In this document: positions 34,599 to 44,969 of the stretch, one piece after another
How positions within the stretch are numbered: the first letter of the stretch is position 1
Layout: each line of letters opens with the position of its first letter
Origin: Gigaspora rosea
Taxonomy: Eukaryota; Glomeromycota; Glomeromycetes; Diversisporales; Gigasporaceae
Assembly: GCA_003550325.1 (NCBI GenBank)
Contig: QKWP01001244.1
Coordinates: 89,442-153,441 of the forward strand
Direction: 5' to 3'
DNA length: 64,000 nt
The notes under the pieces: generated by a model
What the model was told of the DNA's origin: nothing
Database searches by the model: none
Seen by the model: the letters and a program-made list of their open reading frames with translations, nothing else
Translations under genes and position numbers: made by a program

Positions 34599-34663
34599 TT
34601 TCTTTTGGTATGATTTTCAGAAGCGCAGTGACGCCGAGCTTCTGAAAATCATACTAAAAGAAA
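34599..34663. repeat. Palindromic junction between two large repeat copies
   Basis: TTTTTTCTTTTGGTATGATT, TTCAGAAG and the reverse CTTCTGAAAATCATACTAAA, AGAAAAAA enclose a GC-rich spacer of about 16 bases (CGCAGTGACGCCGAG). Both arms are the terminal sequence of the large repeat; the same terminus is at 60991 (TTTCTGAAAATCATACCAAA). Confidence 0.75.
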
Positions 34664-35083
34664 AAACCGTGGGATTTGTGTAATCTAACTAAGTCGCCCT
34701 TATTCCTTCAAATATATTTAATATTATTCAGAATAATGACCTTAGCCGGAAATGAAACGGCCCACACTTGCAAAATTCTACTAGTGTACGCCTCCACCCC
34801 ATCTTGACTACACATATCCAAATGCTTATTTTTTAATTTTATAAATCATTTTAAAAATATATAAGCGTTAGATATCGGCAGGAGAGGCATTTTTTTTTTG
34901 TTTTTGAAAAAGTAACAAAACGAGCGCCTTTTACAACTAATAAAAAGGGCTCTGTTAAGCATAGAGGCAAGATAAAGGGCAACTTTAAGCTGTAAAATGT
35001 CAATTTGAAAAAAAATTATTTGTACTTTATAAATACTATAATAAATTTTATATACGCACATTCAACCAAACTTATAGTATGTA

Positions 35084-36270
35084 TAGTGATTGGCATCGTA
35101 AATAGCTAATTACTACAATTATATTTACTACATATATTATTACATAGTCTTTTTTAACCTTTAATTGCAATAATTACTTACTACATGTAGTAATATGTAG
35201 TAATGTAGTACTTTTTACTACATGTATTAATATGTAGTAATGTAGTATTATCTACTACACATGTAGTAATGTGGTATTATTTACTACATGAAGTAATATG
35301 TTGTAATATAATATTACTTAACCCCGGCTCTAATTTATTTTAAATAATTTTTTTTAAAAAAAAGAGCCGCAATTATAGCATGTTTTGCTGGCCCTTTTTG
35401 GAATTTCTATTTCAAGATCTCAATATTCAAAAAAGCTCGATTCTACAACAATGACTTTTTATATGATGCAGGTTTTAACTAATATAAAGTAATTATAGCA
35501 CTATGGCATCCTTCGGCTGACAATGCCCAATACATATCATATGTATGTATGCATATACTGTGTGTACATACACATGTACGTATTTGAGAAACTAAGAAGA
35601 AATCGATCCATTCTTGTTTAATAATATATATTAAAAAAAAGAAAAAAAAAACAATAAAAAAATGCATTTAAGTAGTAGTTTATTTATATTCAAGACAGTA
35701 CACTATCTTTATTGCGAAGTTCTTTTTGTTAAGTAAAAACTTTATCAACTAAACTATCTACATCATAATCATAATTTGGTTGTTCTTCAACAGCTTCATT
35801 TTCTAAATCTGATTCAATATGTTGTTTTGGCCTTCTTTTCTAAAAATCTCATAATTCAAATCAAAACTTTCTTCCAAATCTAAAAGCTTATATAACCAAT
35901 TATTGTTTACATTACATGATTCTAGATCCGATTTGCAGACATATCACATGTTCAGATTAATACTACAATTTTGACCAATGTTAATCACAATTCAAATAGA
36001 TAATGCATGTTAATTCTAGTATGTATTTGTAAAATATCATATTTATTTATAATAATAATCATTACATATAGTAATAAATACTACATGTAGTAATAAGTAC
36101 TACATGTAGTAATAAATACTACATGTAATAATATTTACTACTTGTGGTAATAATTATTATATATAATAACTATTACTACATGTAGTAAATATTATTACAA
36201 TTACTACTTTTGTAGTAAATAATTCTTACATTACTACATATCATGATTTGAATTACTACACCAATCACTA
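35084..36270. mobile_element. hAT-like element with TACTACATGTAGTA arrays, 1187 bp
   Basis: The ends are TAGTGATTGGCATCGTAAAT and, reversed, TAGTGATTGGTGTAGTAATT. Both subterminal regions (35160-35320 and 36055-36250) are arrays of the palindrome TACTACATGTAGTA and its variants. The flanks are AGTATGTA and GTTATATA, a degraded 8-base duplication at best (5 of 8). The TAGTG-type end and 8-base spacing point to hAT. Copy 3 of the large repeat lacks this insert at the same place (near 61345-61385), which confirms it is an insertion. Confidence 0.65.
35729..35925 (-). pseudogene. C-terminal coding remnant inside the hAT-like element
   Basis: The minus strand reads NWLYKLLDLEESFDLNYEIF in one frame. 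It then reads KRRPKQHIESDLENEAVEEQ and PNYDYDVDSLVDKVFT to a TAA at 35729 in another. The acidic C-terminus, and its place between the subterminal arrays, suggest the tail of the element's own former transposase. I see no catalytic or dimerisation motif, so this is a guess from position. Confidence 0.35.
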
Positions 36271-37984
36271 GTTATATATAATATTCTAATGATGAAATAA
36301 CCATTTTGCATTGCTTGCAATTTGTTTCTCAACAATGGCAAAATTTAAAAGAGGTTTCTGTTACTTTTATTAAAAATTTATTTTGAAATTCTTATTATTT
36401 TTTTTTTACAAATGTTCCAAACCTCTGACTCAAAAAATTACCAACAGAACCATATAATAGATGGGTTACCTGTTAGTAAACAGGTAATAATTATCAATTG
36501 ATACATATCATATGTATTAAAGCTTTGCCAATTGGAAAAAAATGGTAATCAAATAGGTAACAGGTAGATATTGTTTTAACTCGATACATGGATTATAACA
36601 GTATAAGCTATATACGAGTTTATGATTTGCTGTTATAGTCTACTGTACAATATGATAATCTTTAATTTATAAAAATTTTTTGAGATTACGGGTATTTGTT
36701 TTTTTGGACTTTGTATAAATTTTTAGCTACTGCTTTTTTATAACCAGAAATGAAGATTTATACTTGGAAGAGAATAAACTAGTATTAAAGATAAATACAC
36801 TAGTTTGTAGTTTTTTATTTTTTTTGTTAATAGTTTCTTTTGATTATCAAAAATGTAAATGAAGATTGTGAATAGAGATTTGGGCCCAGAAGCTAGAACT
36901 GGTATAAAAGATAATATACCAGTTTCTAGTTTTCTTGTTTTTGGTTTTTTTTTTTCATGCTCTTGTTAATAGTTTTTTCTTTAGTAGACTGCCAGAATTG
37001 TAATGGATTCTGGGAATAGAAGGGGATTCAGACCAAAAGCTAGTACTGGTAATGTATAAAAGATAAAAATTCATTTTCTATTTTCATTCTCCTTCTAATA
37101 ATTTTTCTTTTGTAGGTTACCAGAATTCAGAAATGGAGATTTGATCTGAAAACTAAAACTGATAATATACCAGTTTCTAATTTTTTTTGATTTTCTTTTT
37201 TATACTAATAATTGTTTTCTTTTATAGGTTTACACTTTATTATTTGATCATGTGAAAACTTGAGAACTTGAATAGGTCCATAAAAAGGACAAAAAATCAA
37301 GTATAATATTATGCTATAGTAATTGTAATCAATGGTTGGGTTTACAAAAGATTAAGCAAGTATGATGTCTTACTTTGGTATTTGTAATTTACAGTTGGGT
37401 CATGTCACAGTAATTGTAGTTGGGTTCATTAATTTATAAAGAGCTGAAAAACAGGAAATTTGTAAATGTAAAATAAAAGGATTAATAATAAATAAAAATT
37501 GTTATTTGTATAATTTATATTTAATTGTAATATAATATCTAATATTGTAATTAATATTTTTTATTGATTGATTTTATATAGGTTATATATTGATTACTAA
37601 CTATCTTGGATTTATATCAATTACAATTATAATTGATATCACCCTGGTCAGCAATCAATATATATCAGTCTAAAATTTTCTGATAACATTATATATATTA
37701 CTTGTCTAAAGCTACAACTTGTAATCACTTTTTATTTCAATCTGCACAAAGAATAACAAATTATAATGTTGTAAAAAATAATTGAAGTTTTTTTTTTAAA
37801 TTATTATTTTTTTTTAAAGAAAATTTAAGTTTTTTTTTTATAAAATAATTAAGACTGTTTTTTTAAAAAATAATCAGTTTTTTTTTTTAAAAAAAAAAAA
37901 GGAAATACATTCAATTTGAAATATATAAAATACATTTATATCTAGTTCAAAATTTATTTAATACAGGTTTAAAGCTTTAAATTT

Positions 37985-38212
37985 GAATTGAATGCTACCA
38001 ATAATAGGTATTTTTGTTATTTCTGCTCCAAATTTTTTTGCAACATTTTTGCTTGTTAGAATCTTTAATATCATTGAATAGATTTAAAGTTTGATTCAAT
38101 ACTTTAAGCTATTTTTTGTTTGAAAGATTTTTAAACTTTTCAAGGCAATCAAGTACCTAAAATATAAAATTAATAAATTGAACTTTTACTTATCTTTACC
38201 TTTTTTGAAATA
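37985..38212 (-). pseudogene. Exon-like remnant, family unknown
   Basis: The minus strand has an intron-like stretch (GGTAAAG donor near 38205, TTTTATATTTTAG acceptor near 38160). It is followed by VLDCLEKFKNLSNKK, a stop, and LKVLNQTLNLFNDIKDSNKQ. The protein-like sequence with a stop suggests a dead exon. Between 37745 and 37985 there are T/A runs only. Confidence 0.3.
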
Positions 38213-38214
38213 CA

Positions 38215-38465
38215 GTGTCTCTAAAAAAAAATTCAAATGTTCTCTAAAAAAAAAAACACCCATTCTCTAAAAAAAAAAAATCTGTTTCTAAAAAAAAACA
38301 GCTGTTTGCTAAAAAAAACAAATATTCTCTAAAAAAAACAACCATTTTCTAAAAAAAAAAAACTGTTCTCTAAAAAAAACAACTGTTCTCTAAAAAAAAA
38401 NTCTCTAAAAAAAAAAAAACAACATATTTTCTAAAAAAAAAAAAAACAAAAATATATTTTTTTGA
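38215..38465. repeat. Minisatellite with TTCTCTAAAAAAAAC-type unit, second array
   Basis: About ten units of TTCTCTA followed by 8-13 A and a short CAAC/CATT-like tail. Same unit as 905-1110. One undetermined base at 38401. Confidence 0.75.
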
Positions 38466-38649
38466 AAAATTTCTTAAGTCTATATGATCTGTAACCTAAT
38501 ATAGATCACAAATATATATTCCTTAAAATGTAAAAAAATCTAAAAAAAAAAAATAATGTTTTGATTAATTTTATCCAATTTTTGCTTTTTTCTGATTTTT
38601 GCTTTTTTTTAATTTTTGTATTTATTAATTACAAGGTCATTATTATGCC

Positions 38650-38870
38650 ACAGATTTTTTATTAGCATATTTTAAATATTATAAAATTACTCTCATTAGC
38701 ATTCATTTAAATATACCTTTTTGCCATTTAGCTGTTTTCAAATATAACTTTTTCTCTAATATCTACTTTTTAAATCTGACCTTTTTTTTTAAAAAATGGG
38801 CCTCCATTAGCAATTTTTCAAATATAACCTCACATAGATTATTCAGGGTCCTAGTAAACATCATTTTTAA
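38650..38870 (+). repeat. Dispersed repeat body, copy 2
   Basis: Matches 1300-1510 in the same orientation and the same position relative to the minisatellite. Shared blocks include TAGCTGTTTTCAAATATAAC and TTAGCAATTTTTCAAATATA. Confidence 0.65.
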
Positions 38871-38904
38871 ATTAAATAAAAATTGTAAAAAAAAAAAATT
38901 CTGG

Positions 38905-38960
38905 TCATAATAGTAGTTAAATTATTAAAATTAGCCTAGTATATTACAAGATATAAGCAT
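38905..38960. repeat. Solitary copy of the palindrome core
   Basis: ATAATAGTAGTTAAATTATT, AAAATTAGCCTAGTATATTA and CAAGATATA match the core blocks of the palindrome family, without a visible second arm nearby. The surrounding 38961-39190 is AT-rich without genes. Confidence 0.5.
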
Positions 38961-39199
38961 TTTATGTTCTTTGAAAAACTCCAGATTCCAAAAAAGACAA
39001 TAAATATATAGTAAACATATTTCACTATTTACTGTGTTTTTTCACTAGTTCTTAAGTGGATCATGAATTAATTACTAAAAATAGAAATTCTTGTAAAACT
39101 ATAGTAGAAATAGCAAAATACTATAATAGAAATAGACATATCCTTAATATATATTGGAGTTTATGCAAAAATTAGAGGATACTGAAATCTATGTGATCT

Positions 39200-40540
39200 A
39201 TATATCATCAAAATTTCTAAAATTTCTAAAAAATTATGTAAACAATCGATCTAACTACATACTCAAAACAATTTGAATACTATAACTAGTTGGTATACCA
39301 ATATGCTATATAAATGCATTCTTGATAACTATATATAAAAGACCTTCTAAGTGGGCTTTCAGAAATTACATAATTTTTTATTACTAATAAATTTCAAAAT
39401 TTTACCCCACCAATCCACACCTGATACCCTATTAGCCAATCAAATTTTATATTTTTTAAAAATTATTTATATGCCAATTTTTGGAATTGATAATAACTTT
39501 TACTATACTAGTCTGTTTTATATAATTTAGCTACCAAAATGCTCTTCTTGATGAGAGTATTCTAACAAGCCCAAAATTGTTAAAATCTAATCCAGAATCC
39601 CAAAATCATTCAACTTTGTGTAATTTTAATAATGATTTTAGAATTACTAAGAAAATTTCTTTAACATTAAATAACTTTTGATCCACTAGTCAGTTTTGGA
39701 TAATTTAACTTCCAAAATGTTTATCTTAGTGAGATGATTTTAACAAGTCCAAAATTGCTAAGTTCCAATTACAGAATCCTATGATTGATAAGATTTGTAT
39801 TGTTAATAACAATACAAATCTTTATCGATCTTGAGATCCTGTGATTTTGGGCTTGTTAGAATTGTCTTACTGAAATGAAGATTTTGGAAGTTAAATTATC
39901 CAAAAAACTGACTAGTAGATCAAAAGTTATTTAATGTTAAAGAAATTACTTAGTGATTCTAAAAAATTATTATTAAAATTACACAAAAGTTGAACAATCT
40001 TGGGAACCTGTGATTAGATTTTAACAATTTTGGGCTTGTTAGAATCATCTCAGTAAGAGAACATTTTGGTAGTTAAATTATCTAAATTGGCCCAGTAGAT
40101 CAAAAGTTATTAATAATTTTATAATTTTATACTTTTGGCCAGAATTATAAAATTTTGACTAGAATTATAACCTGATATTTTGGTGATTCCACCTACCCAC
40201 CCAAAAATTACATAATTTCTAGAAGCCCCTAACTGTACCAAAAAAGTGCCTATAACCCTAACTTTAACTATAAGACAAAATGTGTCTATAAAACTACTAA
40301 CAAAAAAAATATATCTAAAATTAGTATAAAGATAGATAAATAGCTGGTTAATTATAGTTTATAGTTAGAGTTAGAGTCACCTTTTTGATATAGCTAGAAG
40401 GTCTTTTATATATAGATATCAAAAATGTAATTTATGCAATATATAGGCATTATTGACCAGCTATACTATTATAGCATTCGATTGTTTTGATTATATAGTA
40501 TAAAATAATTATTTATATAATTTTTAAAAATTCTATGGTG
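39200..40540. repeat. Nested palindrome of about 1.3 kb
   Basis: It is centred near 39804 on AAGATTTGTATTGTTAATAA, CAATACAAATCTT. Inner arms (39485-40110) share ATAACTTTTGATCCACTAGT, TTCTAACAAGCCCAAAATTG, AAAATCATTCAACTTTGTG and their complements. Outer arms pair 39310-39350 (ACTATATATAAAAGACCTTC) with 40385-40420 (GAAGGTCTTTTATATATAGA). They also pair ATCGATCTAACT..CAAAACAATTTGAA near 39245 with TTCGATTGTTTTGATTATAT near 40478. The inner arms carry core-like blocks (GGCCCAGTAGATCAAAAGTT). Confidence 0.65.
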
Positions 40541-41140
40541 AGCCAAGTCACTTCTGATCAAAAATTACGTATATTTTAATAAATCTATAAAATATTAAGT
40601 TTTAAATATATTTTAAAAATATAACTGATATAAACTATTGTTTTTTATTGGTACTATCCAAATTATCGGTTAGAATATCTAAAAAAGTTTATAAATTAAA
40701 GTTATAAGTGTTTAAAGCTATAATGCTTTTAAAATTTTGGCTTTAATATAAAAAAATTTAAAAAAATTTTTTATATATTTTTTTTATCCAATCAGAATTA
40801 GTATATAACGTATTCTGATTGGCTAAAAGGCATTTATGTATACCCAAATTTGGCGCATATGATGTGAAGTAACTTGGTGCACTATAGGAAATCTATTGCA
40901 TATAGTATTGCATATAGAGATCACATGGATTTCAGCATCATCTAATTTTAGCATTATCTCTAACAATATATAGCAAAAATAATTTTATTTGAATTATAAA
41001 AAAATATGAATCGATTAATAAAAATCAGGGAACTCTTTCTAATGATCACTTGGACCAAATTTTCCTACCGAAAGAAACCAAAAATTTTTCTTGTTAGAGA
41101 GTTGCCTATACATAAAGTATAGTAGGACAACACAGAAATA
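40541..41140. other. AT-rich, no gene; possible MITE fragment
   Basis: TTTCAGCATCATCTAATTTT, AGCATTATCTCTAACA at 40930-40966 resembles the right end of the MITE family at 24390/45385 but lacks the rest. Nothing else stands out. Confidence 0.35.
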
Positions 41141-41159
41141 CAGTTCTTACAAAGATCAA

Positions 41160-41610
41160 TCGTGCTGGAGGACTCCTTTGTATATTCGATATACAAACCA
41201 GAAGCGTCTTCTTACAAGATAACTGGCAGAAGGTGGCACCTTGTACGAGAAATTTTGGTGGAGATATAAGTTTCTCTCCGTCGACGAAGTATCCTGTGGT
41301 AAAACAGTGGGGAATAACAAGAAAATCAGTTTTTTGGACTCACGCTCCTTCAAGTTTGATACAAGTAACTCCCTCCTCGCTTTCGCTTCACTCCCTTTTT
41401 TCTCCAAATTTTTTTCGAAAAAGTGGGCGATTTAGCTTTCCTTTAGTAAAAGATTGACATTGTTTACAGGTTCTATTTTCGGACGAACTCAGTAGAATGC
41501 AACCACGTGTTTGTTTTGAACAACATATCGCTACTCCACGTGACAAGGATCTTACGTCTATGGTTAAAGAGATATTTGAAAATGAAACGTTAGTCGAAAG
41601 GGTCTATTAA
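41160..41610 (+). pseudogene. Possible 3' end of a gene with terminal exon 41470-41610
   Basis: After an acceptor-like TTGTTTACAG at 41460-41469, an exon of 46 codons reads VLFSDELSRMQPRVCFEQHI, ATPRDKDLTSMVKEIFENET, LVERVY and stop at 41610. Its balanced composition looks coding and contrasts with the AT-rich surroundings. The preceding stretch (41160-41435) is also coding-like: TPLYIRYTNQKRLLTR, stop, LAEGGTLYEKFWWRYKFLSV, then DEVSCGKTVGNNKKISFL. It has one in-frame stop and no obvious donor site. I do not recognise the family. It is either a damaged gene or a gene fragment; the antisense frame at 41156-41407 is a shadow. Confidence 0.4.
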
Positions 41611-42319
41611 GATTAAAGCGAAGATTTACAATAGAGATATACATCAGCAAAAAAAATATGCGTAAACCTCTGCAAGTTTTTACGCGAGTGTAAACTTGCG
41701 AAAATCTTTCGATTAGTTCGGAGTATTACGTAGGAGTAATAATTACGTAAGATTACGCTATAGTACATTTTGAATTATATATATGTAATCTTACGTAAGC
41801 TATTGCCGTAATATTTCAAAAATCTTATAATACAATGCGAAATTTTACAAAATAGATCAAATAAAAAAAATGCCACTTTAGGGGGTTGCAGGATCGCAGG
41901 AGTAATATTTTTGCATATTTTGTGATACTTTCGCATTGTTTTGCAATATTTTGCAAATTTTCGCAAATTTTCAAAATTTTTTAAAAAATAAATAAACGAT
42001 ATACATATTCATATAATCATGCTTTTTTACAGAGTTTCGCAATATTTCGCACAGTTTCACAATTTAATATAAAATATTTATTTTTTTATTTATTATTATT
42101 ATATATTATATATTACATTTATTAAATATACATTTTTAATTAATATTACATGCTTTTTGTATATTACATATTATTTTTACATTATTACAAATATTTTAAA
42201 CTATTTTTGCACTTCGTCACATCTAATTCTATTACTATATACAAAAAACTAGCTCTACATACTTATTTTCGCTCACCCCACAGTTAGCTATTATCTTCGC
42301 TTCTTTGTTTTCTATCATT

Positions 42320-43000
42320 TTTGAAAGTGTCAGAGGTCATAGTTAGCATTCGCAAGGTTTCGAAATGTTGTTGTTTTTCTCACAAAGTGCCGAAATAAAA
42401 TAAATTAATAAAAAAAATTTAAAAATAAACCAAAAAAACAAAAACAAAAACCATGAAACAAATAAAAATAAAGCGAAACCTTGCAAGAACTTGCAAAAAC
42501 TTACGAAAACTTGCGCCCAATTCTCTAAAAAAGCGTTCTTGAAATTTAGAAATTGCTAGGATGTGTTTTTGAAAGTATCGGAGGTTGTAGCTGGCATGCG
42601 CAAGGTTTCGAAAAGTTGTTGTTTTTTTCGCAAAATGCTGAAATAAAATAAATTAATAAAAAAATTTAAAAATAAACCAAAAAAAACAAAAACAAAAAAT
42701 ACGAAATAAAAAATAAATAAAACGAAACCTTGCAAAAACTTGCAAAAACTTGCAAAAACTTGCGACCATTTCTTTAAAGAAGCATTCTTGGATATTTAGA
42801 AATTGCTGGTATGTGTTCTTGAAAGTGTCAAAAGTCGTAGTTGGCATCCACAATGTTTTGAAAGTTGTTTGTTTTTCTCGCAAAGTGCTGAAATAAAATA
42901 AATTAATAAAAAAATTTTAAATAAACCAAAAAAACAAAACCAAAAAACATGAAACGAAAAAATAAATGAAGCGAAACCTTGCAAGAACTTGCAAAAACTT
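42320..43000. repeat. Tandem repeat, about 245 bp unit, at least 3 copies
   Basis: Units start with TTTTTGAAAGTGTCAGAGGT-like sequence (42320, 42567, 42817). They continue through GGTTTCGAAATGTTGTTGTT, GCTGAAATAAAATAAATTAA and CGAAACCTTGCAAGAACTTG. The array runs into the sequencing gap, so copy number is unknown. Confidence 0.8.
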
Positions 43001-43174
43001 NNNNNNNNNNNNNNNNNNNNNNNNNNNNNNNNNNNNNNNNNNNNNNNNNNNNNNNNNNNNNNNNNNNNNNNNNNNNNNNNNNNNNNNNNNNNNNNNNNNN
43101 NNNNNNNNNNNNNNNNNNNNNNNNNNNNNNNNNNNNNNNNNNNNNNNNNNNNNNNNNNNNNNNNNNNNNNNNNN
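43001..43174. other. Assembly gap (N)
   Basis: 174 undetermined bases inside the 245 bp tandem array. Open frames crossing it are artefacts. Confidence 0.99.
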
Positions 43175-43729
43175 NNNNNNNNNNAACAAAAAATGAAAAA
43201 CAAAAGTGAAAAAAAACAAAATAGAAGATCTAATTATAAACAAAAGATCTAATCTGATCTTGTAGTACAGAATTTGAACTTCATCGAACTATTTCGAACT
43301 ATTTTGAAAAATTAGTCCAATGCGCGATCCAGGTTACAGATCTATTGATCCAGCTTGTTTTCTGGTCCTAAAATATTTCGAAATGGTTCAAATATTTATG
43401 TAAGAAATTTAGCGTAAATTTACGATTTCTTACGGTTCATAAAAAAATTGTAAAAAATTTAGCATAAACTTTCACAAGTTTTTACAATATATAAGAAAAT
43501 CGTAAACTTACGTAAAAGATTTAGTGTAAAACTATGCAAATTTTACAGTACATAAGAAAATCGTAAATTTACATAAAATTTTTACGTAAATTTACAATTT
43601 TCTTATACATTGTAAGGCTTATGTAGTGTTACGCTAAATTTTACGTAAGTTTACAATTTTCTTACATACCATAAAAACTTGCGCAAGTTTATGCATATAT
43701 ATTTTTGCTGATGTACAATTGTTGCAGTT

Positions 43730-44222
43730 GTTATATAGATTTTGTTTATGCCTGGCACAGGTTATAATAGTGTACTTATCATAGATTGTTTCTTTGTTTC
43801 TGCCTTTTTCTTCAGTTTTTCTTTTTCTTTTATGCATCTATTTTGTTTTTCATTTAGTTTTTAGTATTACCCCTCTTTTTTATCACCCATTTTATTTTCT
43901 TGATATGTTTTATTTTTCTTAATTAGTTGGAATTTGAATTCTTCTGCTCGAGAAGCTTGGAGAAGAAGGTTTGGAAAAAAAGTAGGCAATCATGATAAGC
44001 TAAAACGTAAACACTAAACAGTGATATATTAAGCAATCATGCAGAAGACTTGATATAGAGTTAAAGTTTACTATAGCAGATCGAACATGGGTAATTTGGA
44101 CTTTAGTCACAAAGAGCCGGGTTAGTTAGTATTTAAAATTTAGGTAGGCTTCAGCCCTAACTTGTATAAAACCTTAGCGTTAATTATATAAACCTAATAA
44201 AGTACTGGCATGGTTGCTAAAT

Positions 44223-44223
<1 letters not shown>
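43730..44223 (+). repeat. Retroposon-like repeat, relative of 54883-55392
   Basis: A pyrimidine-rich tract (43785-43930) is followed by GAGAAGCTTGGAGAAGAAGG. Near the 3' end are ATAAACCTAATAAAGTACTG and GCATGGTTGCTAAATTAAA, then a TA tail. The copy at 54883-55392 has the same order (GAGAAGTTAGAAGAAGAGGG; ATAAATAAAGTTGTAGCATG; ACTGCTGAATTCTAAA). No coding frame. Confidence 0.45.

Positions 44224-44225
<2 letters not shown>

Positions 44226-44256
<31 letters not shown>
44226..44256. repeat. TA microsatellite
   Basis: About 15 TA units at the 3' end of the retroposon-like repeat. Confidence 0.95.
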
Positions 44257-44258
<2 letters not shown>

Positions 44259-44965
44259 TCTATTAAATCAAAAAAACTAACTTAAAATTAAAAAAGATTC
44301 AACTTACTATACAGCACTAAGCAAAAGAACTGGGTCTAATACAAAATTTTTTATCAAAAACTTACAAAGTACCCTGAGTATTTCATTCAGTAATAGGTAT
44401 TTTATACAGTAGAATCTTTTGACAAGGGGGTATTTTGTGTGGGTATTTTATAGTTACTTTACATTTTGCACAATGAATTTCTGGCAAAATTAGTATAAAA
44501 ATCATTTCATAAATTTGATTAATCGAAATGATTGAGCAACACCTCAATTACTAGCAAATTTTATTGAGAGAGCTGCTTGATGCTACAATATTAATAAATA
44601 TAATATATCTGGATCTTTTATAAAATTCTTTATCAAATAATTGCAAAATACCTGGTATTATACTTGGTAAAAAAAATATGCCATATAAAATACCCAGATC
44701 TTTTGTATGGAAAAAACTCAGAAAAGGGGTCTTCTGCTTAGTTCAGTATGGTATACTTCTTCTACAAAAATTATATATAAAAAATGGTTTAAAAATAGAA
44801 CTCAACATAGGTTTATATATAATATTCAAAAAAAATTATTTATTCTTCAAACACAGTTACAACTATAAAACAAAAAACTTTAAAAAAAATAAACAAGAAA
44901 ATTATGCTTTAAAAACAAAAGACCATTTCAAAAATATAAGATTTTAGACAAATATGTTATTATAA
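44257..44965. other. AT-rich, no gene supported
   Basis: The 89-codon frame at 44678-44947 is Lys/Asn/Phe/Tyr-rich with no domain. It may be a decayed 5' part of the next fossil, but I see no firm link. Confidence 0.3.
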
Positions 44966-44969
44966 CTAA

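Larger units (their letters stand above)
28418..34630 (+). repeat. Large dispersed repeat, copy 1 (plus orientation)
   Basis: This copy matches the reverse complements of 60991-63385 and 34632-37745. Landmarks in order: TAGTCTGAATAGCTTGGGGA (28411-28430), TGATGTACTTGTTACC (28673), CACCTAATGCAAGACCTAA (28703), AGCTTCAGGCAAGTAAACAT (28772). They continue with the AACCCAACCGCCAACTATAA block (30218) and the minisatellite (30400-31180). The last are AAAAAGTAACAGAAACCTCT (31506), CTTTTTATTAGTTGTAAAGG (32089) and, after a long interruption, CTTTTGGTATGATTTTCAGA at about 34607-34626. Insertions within it include the 29265-29990 tandem block and a Helitron-like unit from 32227. No protein-coding capacity is seen. 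Confidence 0.6.
34632..37745 (-). repeat. Large dispersed repeat, copy 2 (minus orientation)
   Basis: This copy runs parallel to 60991-63385: CCGTGGGAT, AAGTCGCCCTTATTCCTTCA, AATGACCTTAGCCGGAA, then GGCAAAATTTAAAAGAGGTT. It continues with the minisatellite (36740-37240), GAATAGGTCCATAAAAAGGA and CTATCTTGGATTTATATC, and stops near 37745, short of the other copies. It is interrupted by a hAT-like element at 35084-36270. Its CpG sites are largely lost relative to copy 3. No genes. Confidence 0.7.
41641..43714. mobile_element. Candidate 2.1 kb DNA element with internal tandem repeats
   Basis: The terminal inverted repeats of about 40 bases are ACATCAGCAAAAAAAATATG, CGTAAACCTCTGCAAGTTTT on the left. 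On the reversed right they are ACATCAGCAAAAATATATAT, GCATAAACTTGCGCAAGTTT. Subterminal zones on both sides are full of TTACGTAA- and CGTAAATTTACG-like motifs. The middle is the 245-base tandem array (42320 onward), with an assembly gap. No transposase is visible. The target duplication is not clear. Confidence 0.6.

Noticed and set aside
40230-40300. Further copy of the 24390 MITE
   Set aside because: CCCTAACTTTAACTATAAGAC resembles its interior, but no terminal repeats are present nearby and the surrounding bases belong to the 1.3 kb palindrome.
41156-41457. Overlapping frames on both strands at 41.2-41.4 kb
   Set aside because: The plus-strand reading leading to the 41470 exon is more protein-like. 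The antisense frame and the second plus frame have no independent support.
42796-43252. Open frames crossing the N stretch
   Set aside because: They exist only because undetermined bases give no stop codons.
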